Assembly: GCF_006516965.1 (NCBI RefSeq)
Contig: NZ_VHLH01000010.1
Location: 62,001-126,000, forward strand
DNA: 64,000 nucleotides
Reading direction: 5' to 3'
DNA from: Pararhizobium mangrovi
GTDB taxonomy: Bacteria; Pseudomonadota; Alphaproteobacteria; Rhizobiales; Rhizobiaceae
Shown here piece after piece: positions 19,205 through 29,690 of the stretch (position 1 is the first letter of the stretch; each line of letters opens with the position of its first letter). The notes below the pieces were generated by a model. That model was given only the letters and a program-made list of their open reading frames with translations, made no database searches and was not told the origin of the DNA. The translations under genes were made by a program, and so were the position numbers.

Positions 19205-19229
19205 ACCTTTCGCGCAGAACGCGGAAGGT
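19205..19229. other. Stable hairpin between treS and glgX
   Basis: ACCTTTCGCG (19205-19214) pairs with CGCGGAAGGT (19220-19229) over ten base pairs, including one wobble, with a five-base loop. On the minus transcript it lies immediately after the treS stop. No T-run follows, so it is more likely a processing or RNA-stability element, or a weak terminator, than a standard intrinsic terminator. Confidence 0.5.
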
Positions 19230-19233
19230 GCCA

Positions 19234-22559
<3,326 letters not shown>

Positions 22560-22560
<1 letters not shown>

Positions 22561-24656
22561 TACTGCGCGTCTCCCGGTCTGATCAGGCGCCAGATGAAGT
22601 ATGGCCGTTGTTGCGGATCGATCCAGATGTGCTGGATCTTGCCTTGCCATGTAAAGCGGTGGCCGGTCACGAGGTCCTCGACCTCGATCGGCGCATCGTC
22701 GGGCAGGCCGAACTCCCACAGCGGCACCTCGAAATACGCTTCCTGCGCATGGTGGGGATCGAGATTGACGTGGAAGAGCAGGAAGCTCGAAAGGTCCGGC
22801 GTGCGCTTGCCGTAATAAAGGACGTTGTCGTTCCAGGCATTGTAGAACGTCAGGTTGTCGAAGGCCTGCAGCGCGCGATGGTCGCGACGCAACGCGTTCA
22901 TCAACCAGATATCCCGCGTGATGTTGCCTTCGACCTCGAAATCCCAAGCGCGGATCTCGTACTTTTCGGAGTTGAGATACTCCTCCTTGCCGGGAACGGG
23001 CGCGGCCTCGCAGATCTCGAAGCCGTTATAGACGCCGTAGTTTCCGGCAAGCGTCGCCGCAAGCACGAGCCGCGTCTGGAAACCCGGCCGGCCGCTCGTC
23101 TGCAGATAGATCGGATTGATGTCCGGCGTGTTGACGAAGAAGTTCGGCCGCATGACGTGCGCCGATTCCTGCGTCAGCTCGGTAAGGTATTCCTGCAGTT
23201 CCCACTTCTCGTCGCGCCAGGTGAAGTAGGAATAGGACTGCGAGAAGCCGACCTTGGCGAGCCGTCGCATGACCTTCGGTCGGGTGAAAGCCTCGGCGAG
23301 GAAGATCGCCTCGGGGTGCTTTTCATGAACCTCGCCGATCATCCACTCCCAGAAGGGGAACGGTTTGGTGTGCGGATTGTCGACCCGGAAGATCGTAACG
23401 CCCTGTTCGACCCAGAAGAGCACGATGTCGCGCAGCGTGAACCAGAGATCCGGGATGGCGTCGCGATAGAAGTGTACGTTGACGATGTCCTCGTACTTCT
23501 TCGGCGGGTTCTCGGCGAACTTGATCGTGCCGTTCGGGCGCCAGTCGAACCATTCGGGATGCGCCTTAATCCACGGGTGGTCCGGCGAGCACTGGATGGC
23601 GAAATCGAGCGCGATCTCGAGGCCGTGTTCCTTCGCCGCCGTGATGAGACGCTTGAAGTCGTCGAACGTGCCGAGTTCGGGATGGATCGCCGCGTGTCCG
23701 CCGTCTTCGGAGCCGATGGCGTAGGGGCTGCCGGGATCGCCTGCTTCGGGCGTCAGCGAGTTGTTGCGGCCCTTGCGGTTCGTCTTGCCGATCGGGTGGA
23801 TCGGCGGGAAATAAAGCACGTCGAAGCCGAGATCGCGGACATAGGGCAGGCGGGCGATCACGTCGTCGAAGGTGCCATGCCGATCCACATCGCCGGCCTG
23901 CGAGCGCGGCATCATCTCGTACCAGGCGGAAAAGGCGGCCGCTCGGCGATCGACGAAGACGTCGAGCGCGGGCTCGAACTGCGTCAGGTTCGTGCGTTCG
24001 GCCGACCGGCGCATCAGCGCCGAGACGTCGTCATTGGCGAGAGCCGCGAAGCGGGCGGTGTTTTCCGAAAGCTCGTCGAACCTGGCGAGCAGCTTCTTCA
24101 GCGCAGTCCGGTCGGTGCGCGCGGCGCGCTTCGATTCGCTCGCGGCCCGCTCGACGAGGCTGCGCCCTTCCGTCAGTTCCAGCGTGATGTCGAGATCGGC
24201 GGCGAACTTCTTTCCGACTTCCGAGCGCCAAGAGGCGAAGAGGTCCCGCCAAGCGAGAACCGTGTACTCGTGCAGCGCGTTCTCGTCGAAACGCGTGCTC
24301 GCCCGCCAGCGGTCGTTCTCGACGAAGACCATCGGCGTTTCCAGCCATTCGCGCGCGCCCCTGCGCCGGTTCGCGAGTGCGGCGTCGATGACGTCGTGAC
24401 CATCGCAGAAGATATCGGCCTCGACGGTGAACGTCTCGCCGACTGACGTCTTGACGGGAAAGCGACCGAGTTCGATCGAGGGCGTGATCCCTTCGATCGC
24501 GACGCGCGTATCAGCGAGGTGCTGAAGCATGCGTTCGCTTGCAGCGGACCGTTCGTAATGCGGATCGACCGCCTTTTCGGCCTTGCGTTTGCCCTTCCGA
24601 TCGGAGGGCTGCTTGGCGCGCACAGTGGATTTGGTCCGTGCCGTTGAATTGGCCAT
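22560..24656 (-). CDS. glgE: Alpha-1,4-glucan:maltose-1-phosphate maltosyltransferase (GlgE)
   Basis: The protein has 698 residues from the ATG at 24656, with a basic, low-complexity N-terminal extension of about 40 residues (KSTVRAKQPSDRKGKRKAEK), then an N-terminal domain with VEADIFCDGHDVIDAAL and a GH13 barrel carrying LYFPPIHPIG, FRVDNPHTKP (nucleophile Asp), IFLAEAFTRP (acid/base Glu) and FFVNTPDINP. GlgE extends glucan chains by maltosyl units taken from maltose-1-phosphate supplied by TreS-Mak. It is the first gene of the cluster, and the likely promoter lies in the 114 bases upstream, shared with no divergent gene. Confidence is high. Confidence 0.94.
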
Positions 24657-24770
24657 GGCCCGAAACACTCCCGGTAGCGTATGATTCCCGAACCTGCCCG
24701 AAGAATGAACGAGAAGCAGATTGGTTGCACACACCGAAGTGCGGACACCACCCGAAATGCCGAGAAATGG

Positions 24771-26000
24771 TCAGTCCGCCAGGCGGACCATGAGGTTGGT
24801 CGCCTTCTTGCCGATCGACTGGAACGCGCTCACGAGCTGGTCGCTGTCAGCCGCTGCGTAGAAGTGATTCTCGTCGTTCGCGCAGCTTCGCAGAAGAGCT
24901 TTGGCATGCTCCGGCGCCGCGAAGGCAACGCTGAAGATTTCGACATCGTGAGCTTTTGCCGCGTTGCAATAGGCCGTGGTCTGCTCGTCCGATCCGTTAA
25001 CGTTGTTCTCGCCGTCCGTCATCAGCACAATGATCTTCTTCGGCTTCTGACCGTTTCGCTTCTCATGTTCCTTGTCTTCGTCGCCGTTTACCAGTTTCTG
25101 GTAAGCGAGCGCCATGCCGACGGCGGAATTGGTGTTCCCGCTCGGAAGGATCGCATCGACGTATGATCGGGCGGGACTACTCGACCAGTGAAGGTCCGTA
25201 TCCCACGACCAGCCGTTCTGGAGATAGTAGTAATATGCGCAATCCTTAAGCTCCCTGCGGCCGTAGAAATACTTTAGCGAAAAACACGTGCTGTATTCGT
25301 CGTTCCAGTCGCTGCGAGTGCGCGGAATGAAGAGATCCGTATTGTATGCGATGACGCCGGTGCGCACGTATGACGTCTGGGGGTCGGCTTGGTCCGCTTC
25401 GTCCAGTCGGTCCAGAAACGAAGTCATCGCCGTCTTCAATGCCATGATCTTCATCGTGCCGTTGGAATAGTCGCTCATCGAACCCGATCGATCGAGGACG
25501 AAGTAGATGGACAGGGCGCTGCGCGTTTCGCTGGCGCTCTTCGACGTGCTGCCGACCGTCAGATGCACGTCGTCCAAGCCGAGGAGATGGAGGAAGCCCA
25601 TCAGGCCGTAGTCGATATCGACGCTGGCACGCGCCGTGACGTCCTTGTGACCGCTCGTATTCGCGGTTTCGACCTTGAAATTCGGCGTGACCGTGATCTT
25701 GGAACCGAGCGCGACGCCGGTCATCTCCGCGTGGAAATGATCGGTGGCATATTCCTCGCCGTCCGTTGCATCGATGGCGCCGTTCGCGATCGCCGCGGCG
25801 GCGGCAAGCGTCGCGTCGTCGGCGGCCGCCTGCGCATGTTCGCGCACCATCAGCATGCGCCCGGTCTCTACGGCGACACCTGCCGCGCCGAGCGTTACCG
25901 GCAATATCAACGCGGTCACGAGGGCGAAATTGCCGGCATTGTCGCGCAGGAATTTTCGGGTCAGGCGCAGCCATCGTTCGTATCGTCGGCGGCATGCCAC
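24771..26000 (-). CDS. Tad-type pilus protein with von Willebrand factor A domain (TadG-like)
   Basis: The 409-residue protein starts at a GTG. Residues about 20-45 form a TadE/pilin-like hydrophobic helix (NFALVTALILPVTLGAAG), followed by an AADDATLAAAAA segment typical of TadG and Flp-associated proteins. The C-terminal VWA domain has the MIDAS motif DRSGSMS near residue 168, and VLMTDGENN further on. TadG-like proteins are secreted pseudopilin-associated factors in tight-adherence systems. No other tad gene is nearby, so this is an orphan copy. It is transcribed in the same direction as glgE but 114 bases upstream. Confidence 0.78.
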   Translation of the reverse strand: MACRRRYERWLRLTRKFLRDNAGNFALVTALILPVTLGAAGVAVETGRMLMVREHAQAAADDATLAAAAAIANGAIDATDGEEYATDHFHAEMTGVALGSKITVTPNFKVETANTSGHKDVTARASVDIDYGLMGFLHLLGLDDVHLTVGSTSKSASETRSALSIYFVLDRSGSMSDYSNGTMKIMALKTAMTSFLDRLDEADQADPQTSYVRTGVIAYNTDLFIPRTRSDWNDEYSTCFSLKYFYGRRELKDCAYYYYLQNGWSWDTDLHWSSSPARSYVDAILPSGNTNSAVGMALAYQKLVNGDEDKEHEKRNGQKPKKIIVLMTDGENNVNGSDEQTTAYCNAAKAHDVEIFSVAFAAPEHAKALLRSCANDENHFYAAADSDQLVSAFQSIGKKATNLMVRLAD

Positions 26001-26150
26001 GGTTCAAGCAGCTCCTTGGCGCAGAACGCATGTGGGAAACGGCGTAAACGATCCTGATAGTCGACGCGTATGAAGACGGCGTTTATCGGTTCGGTGGAAT
26101 TTGAACGATCGTGTTCGTATCGGCGATCGAGGCCGGACGGGCGGTGCCTG

Positions 26151-26873
26151 TCAGCGGCCGTCGAGGTGCAGATAGTCCGGTAATGCCGCGATATCGGGCA
26201 GGCACACATCGGCGATCGGCGCCAGGCGCTCGCGCGTGCCGGTTCCGCTGAGCACGGCGATGCGCAGGCCGGCACCCGCCCTGCAGCCCATCTCCATGTC
26301 ATGCCGATTGTCGCCGACCATTGCGACGTTCCGCGGATCCTCGCCGATCGCCTCGCAGAAGGCGGTGAACATGCCGGGACCGGGTTTTGCGCCGTAGCCG
26401 CTGTCGTAGCCGGCGATGAAGGCGAGGTCGTCCGCAATGCCGAGCGTGCGGGCGGTCACTGCGATCGAGGCTGCGTTGTCGCTGCTGGCGATTCCGAGCC
26501 GGAGGCCGGCCGCCCGCAATCTTTCAAACAGACGAGGAGTGTCGACAAGGCCGACCGCGTTCTCGGAAGCTTCGCGGAAGATATCGTCGAGTTCGCCGAC
26601 GAGCGTGGCGGGGTCGCGAGTGACGCCGGCAGCGGCGAAGGCGTCGACGATTTCCGCCGTGTTGCACGCGGCAAACAGGGAGTCGGCCTGTGTCCGGCCG
26701 GTACGTGCATCGTAGCCGCCGAGCGCACGGAGCCGCTCGGCGAGTTGGCGGTCGCCGCCGGCGGCGTGGTCGGTCGCACGAAGGATGCACGTGCCCCAGG
26801 TTCGCTCGAAGTCGACGAGCGTTCCGTCCTTGTCGAAGAGGATCGCACGGATATCCGGTTTCGGCAGGCTCAT
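26151..26873 (-). CDS. HAD-family hydrolase, phosphoglycolate-phosphatase-like
   Basis: The 240-residue protein shows all HAD motifs: FDKDGTLVDFE (nucleophile Asp), SSDN (motif II), GAKPGPGMF (motif III Lys) and MVGDNRHDMEMG (motif IV). The cap region resembles phosphoglycolate phosphatase (Gph) and related enzymes, but the substrate is not defined. The ATG at 26873 gives the family-like MSLPKPDIRAILFDKDGT start. An ATG at 26918 has a better GGGAG signal nine bases upstream and would add 15 residues, so the start is uncertain. It follows purU closely on the same strand. Confidence 0.8.
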   Translation of the reverse strand: MSLPKPDIRAILFDKDGTLVDFERTWGTCILRATDHAAGGDRQLAERLRALGGYDARTGRTQADSLFAACNTAEIVDAFAAAGVTRDPATLVGELDDIFREASENAVGLVDTPRLFERLRAAGLRLGIASSDNAASIAVTARTLGIADDLAFIAGYDSGYGAKPGPGMFTAFCEAIGEDPRNVAMVGDNRHDMEMGCRAGAGLRIAVLSGTGTRERLAPIADVCLPDIAALPDYLHLDGR

Positions 26874-26951
26874 TCGAACATCGTTTCCATCGTTACGGCC
26901 GGAAGGGGGAGGGCCCATATATAAAGACTCCCTGTCCGGCCCGTTCACGGT

Positions 26952-27803
26952 TCATACGAAGACGATCGTGCGGTGGCCGTTCAGCATGACGCGTCGTTCG
27001 AGGTGGTTCTTGACCGCCCGTGCCAGCACCCGCGATTCGACGTCGCGGCCGGCGGCGACGAGATCCTCAGGCGACATGGCGTGGGTCACGCGCTCCGTCT
27101 CCTGCTCGATGATCGGGCCCTCGTCGAGATTCGCCGTGACATAGTGCGCCGTCGCGCCGATCAGCTTCACGCCGCGCTCGTGCGCCTGGTGATAGGGCCT
27201 TGCGCCCTTGAAGGACGGCAGGAAGGAATGGTGAATGTTGATGATACTGCCGAAGAGCCGGTCGGAAAGCGTCTCGGACAGGACCTGCATGTAGCGGGCG
27301 AGCACGACGAGATCGGCGCCGCTCTCGCGCACGAGCTCGATGAGCCTTTCTTCCTGTTCGGCCTTCGTCTCTGCCGTTACCGGCCAGTGATGGAAGGGGA
27401 TGCCTTCCCATTCGGCCGTGCGGGCGCTGTCGGCATGGTTCGAGACGATCGCCGCCACTTCCGCGTTCAGCCAGCCCACCCGGATCTGGTAGAGCAGGTG
27501 AAGCAGCGCATGGTCGAATTTCGAGACCATGATGACGATACGCGGCCGATGGGTCCAGTTCACCAGGCTGCTCTTCATCGCGAAGCGCTCGATCGGTGAG
27601 CGTAACGCACGCTCGACGCCTTCGCGGTCGAGGCCGGGCGGTGCGGTGAAGGCGATGCGCATGAAGAACATGCCGCTCTGGCGATCCCAGAACTGGTTGC
27701 TCTCGGCGATATTGGCCTTGATCGCGGCGAGTTCGGTCGTGATCGCCGCGACGATGCCGGGCCGATCCGGGCAGGTCAGGTTGAGGATGAACGTCGTATC
27801 CAT
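26952..27803 (-). CDS. purU: Formyltetrahydrofolate deformylase (PurU)
   Basis: The 283-residue protein has an N-terminal ACT domain (ILNLTCPDRPGIVAA at residues 6-20) and a formyltransferase-type catalytic domain with VSKFDHALLHLL, ARYMQVLS, INIHHSFLPSFKGA and a GATAHYVTANLDEGPI block. PurU hydrolyses 10-formyltetrahydrofolate to formate and tetrahydrofolate, balancing one-carbon pools. The length is normal. It is the first gene of a two-gene minus-strand unit with the HAD hydrolase, with the 384-base upstream region shared with the divergent outer-membrane-protein gene. Confidence 0.95.
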   Translation of the reverse strand: MDTTFILNLTCPDRPGIVAAITTELAAIKANIAESNQFWDRQSGMFFMRIAFTAPPGLDREGVERALRSPIERFAMKSSLVNWTHRPRIVIMVSKFDHALLHLLYQIRVGWLNAEVAAIVSNHADSARTAEWEGIPFHHWPVTAETKAEQEERLIELVRESGADLVVLARYMQVLSETLSDRLFGSIINIHHSFLPSFKGARPYHQAHERGVKLIGATAHYVTANLDEGPIIEQETERVTHAMSPEDLVAAGRDVESRVLARAVKNHLERRVMLNGHRTIVFV

Positions 27804-28187
27804 CTGCGTATGACTTCCAAAAAACGGCCGAACGAAACGGCGCCGGCGGCCGAAGACGTTCTGCCCATGCGCAGTTGCGCTCGTTCGCCGTCGAGCATAC
27901 CCGAAATCCGCCCCGGCAACCTCAACCCAAGGTGGTTGCCGACCGGTTCGGTAGCATCCCTTTTAATTCGCTGTAATTCTTCGTTATTCCAAAGCTCTTT
28001 CGATCGGAGAAAGCCTCGTCACGAAGCGTTTTAACCTATTGGTAAGTGACAATTCTGCAACTCGCCGACCAAAGTGATTTCGCCGATCTCAAAATAAGGA
28101 ACGGCTGCCTTATTTGGAGCTTTCGGATGTGTCAAACAACGCAGCGAAGGGGACGTAAACCCCATTCGCAGAAGTATCAGGAGTACG
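27804..28187. other. 384-base divergent intergenic region, purU / outer-membrane protein
   Basis: The part near the outer-membrane-protein gene (about 27960-28130) is AT-rich compared with its surroundings and probably holds that gene's promoter and 5' leader. It contains a perfect inverted repeat AAATAAGG / CCTTATTT (listed separately). I could not fix a -35/-10 pair with confidence. No gene or RNA was recognised. Confidence 0.5.
28092..28115. promoter_or_regulatory. Inverted repeat upstream of the outer-membrane-protein gene
   Basis: AAATAAGG (28092-28099) and CCTTATTT (28108-28115) are perfect inverted repeats around an eight-base loop, 73 bases before the start codon. It could be an operator or a hairpin in the mRNA leader. 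Function is not shown by the sequence. Confidence 0.45.
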
Positions 28188-28781
28188 ATGATGAAAAAGC
28201 TTTTGACCGGCGCCGCTCTTGCCGTCGTTCTTTCCACCCCGGCCTTCGCTGCCGACATGGTCATGAGCCCCGAGCCCGCACCGGCTCCGGTCCAGACCGC
28301 TCCGTCGTTCAGCTGGACCGGCTTTTATGTCGGCGGTCAGCTCGGCTACGCCTTCACCGACGTTTCGGGTGACGGCGCGGACGACGATGACGGCATCTCT
28401 GGCGGCGGCATGGTCGGCTACAACTACGACCTCGGCGGCTTCGTCGCCGGTGCGGAAGTTGGCTACGACTTCATGGGCAGCGACTTCGGCAACGGTGTCG
28501 GCGCTGACGGCGTGATGCAGGCGAAGCTTCGCGTCGGTGCCGATCTCGGCCGCACGCTGCTTTACGGCACGGGTGGTTACGCTCTGCTGCACGGCGATGC
28601 CAGCGAAGACAAGTCGGGTTACGTCATCGGCGCAGGCGTCGATTACGCCATCTCCGACAACACCTTCGTCGGTGCCGAGTACGACTACAACTCGTTCGAC
28701 AACGTCGAGTCGCATGCCAACAACAACGAGTCGGATGTCGACTTCCATCAGGTCAAGGCTCGCGTCGGCTTCAAGTTCTAA
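28188..28781 (+). CDS. Outer-membrane beta-barrel protein, Omp25/Omp31 type
   Basis: The 197-residue precursor has a signal peptide (MMKKLLTGAALAVVLSTPAFA, cut after residue 21), a short Pro-rich linker, then SFSWTGFYVGGQLGYAF and a run of alternating hydrophobic beta strands ending in the C-terminal RVGFKF, with the terminal Phe that outer-membrane proteins need for assembly. This matches the small porin-like surface proteins of Rhizobiales. An AGGAG sits four bases before the first of two tandem ATG codons. A strong intrinsic terminator follows at 28831. It is a single-gene unit, probably well expressed. Confidence 0.88.
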   Translation: MMKKLLTGAALAVVLSTPAFAADMVMSPEPAPAPVQTAPSFSWTGFYVGGQLGYAFTDVSGDGADDDDGISGGGMVGYNYDLGGFVAGAEVGYDFMGSDFGNGVGADGVMQAKLRVGADLGRTLLYGTGGYALLHGDASEDKSGYVIGAGVDYAISDNTFVGAEYDYNSFDNVESHANNNESDVDFHQVKARVGFKF

Positions 28782-28830
28782 GCTCAAGCGTTTGCTTCGG
28801 GGGAGCCGTTCCGCGGCTTTCCTGCCTCTC

Positions 28831-28862
28831 AAACCCCGCCGCTCGTCGGCGGGGTTTTTGTT
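28831..28862 (+). terminator. Strong intrinsic terminator after the outer-membrane-protein gene
   Basis: AAACCCCGCCG (28831-28841) pairs perfectly with CGGCGGGGTTT (28847-28857) around a five-base loop, and the stem runs into a T-rich tract (TTTTTGTTTG). It lies 50 bases after the stop codon. Confidence 0.93.
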
Positions 28863-28972
28863 TGTCGGGTACAGACGTTGACGATTTCCGTTTCATGCGT
28901 CCGCAGATTTCGCCACGCGGCAAACGTTCGCCGCGGTCTCGTCATGCGCTCTCATGCGTCTTTCGGGTCCTG

Positions 28973-29074
28973 CAGCATTTTCCAGCCAGACCGATCCAGT
29001 TCGGCGATGCCGAACAATGCGCAAAACGGGGAGACAGGCGCTCGACCTGATCGATCAGGTCGCAAAGCTCCCTA
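28973..29074. repeat. Dispersed repeat, copy B
   Basis: The copy opens AGCATTTTCCAGCCAGACCG and ends in AAGCTCCCTAG. It matches the copy at 49263-49366 over most of its length and copy A more weakly. The terminal CTAG supplies the TAG stop of the minus-strand GNAT gene. A perfect 20-base palindrome lies inside at 29043-29062. Confidence 0.75.
29043..29062. repeat. Perfect 20-base palindrome
   Basis: CGACCTGATC is followed directly by its exact reverse complement, with no spacer. It lies ten bases downstream of the GNAT stop codon on the minus transcript, inside repeat copy B. It could form a hairpin or a binding site; the other repeat copies do not keep it. Confidence 0.7.
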
Positions 29075-29599
29075 GTGGCGCAGCCGGTAGACGGTAAGCG
29101 GATAGCCGTGCTTTGGATGGGTGGTCCGGCGATCGAGCGTCATGCCGATCTTGCGCATCACGCGTTCGGAAGTGGTGTTTTCGCTTCGGCAGATGCTGAC
29201 AATATCGGCGTAGTCGTCTCGTCCGTCGGTCGCGGCCAGGACGGCTCTTGCTCCTTCGCAAGCGTAGCCGAAGCCCCAGTGCGGCCGCGCGAGACGCCAT
29301 CCGATCTCGATTGCCGGCAGGATTTCGGGGAGAAAGTCCGGCTTGGAAAGCCCGACGAAACCGATCATGTCGCCCGTGGCAACGAGTTCTACGGCGAAAA
29401 GACCGTAACCCGAGCATTCCCATTCGTGTTCGAAGCGTTCGATGGAACGCGCCGCTTCGGCCGGCGTAGCGGTCGAGCCGTCGCCGATATATCGCATGAC
29501 TTCCGGATCGGCGCAGATGCGGGCGAACGGCGCTCTGTCAGCCTGCTTCCAACGGCGCAACGTCAGCCGTTCGGTCGCAATTTCGGGAAGCGGATCCAT
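29072..29599 (-). CDS. GNAT-family N-acetyltransferase (RimJ/RimL-like)
   Basis: The 175-residue protein begins with TERLTLRRWKQADR, the standard opening of RimJ/RimL-type GNAT proteins, and has GDMIGFVGL, EIGWRLARPHWGFGYACEGA (acetyl-CoA binding loop) and NTTSERVMRKIGM in order. The substrate cannot be deduced. The TAG stop lies in the terminal CTAG of repeat copy B. A 44-base inverted repeat separates it from the downstream end of the PQQ dehydrogenase gene. It is apparently a single-gene unit. Confidence 0.82.
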   Translation of the reverse strand: MDPLPEIATERLTLRRWKQADRAPFARICADPEVMRYIGDGSTATPAEAARSIERFEHEWECSGYGLFAVELVATGDMIGFVGLSKPDFLPEILPAIEIGWRLARPHWGFGYACEGARAVLAATDGRDDYADIVSICRSENTTSERVMRKIGMTLDRRTTHPKHGYPLTVYRLRH

Positions 29600-29628
29600 C
29601 GCATCTTACGTTGGTTCAATGCGACGAA

Positions 29629-29672
29629 CGTCCCCGCGACATCACCATATCGGTGGTGCGACCGCGGGGACG
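29629..29672. other. Large inverted repeat between the PQQ dehydrogenase and GNAT genes
   Basis: CGTCCCCGCG (29629-29638) pairs with CGCGGGGACG (29663-29672), and an inner ATCACC/GGTGGT stem strengthens the structure. It is just past the stop of the minus-strand dehydrogenase gene, so a transcription end or mRNA-protecting role is likely, although no T-run follows. Confidence 0.6.
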
Positions 29673-29690
29673 ATATTCGTACTGGCGGCG

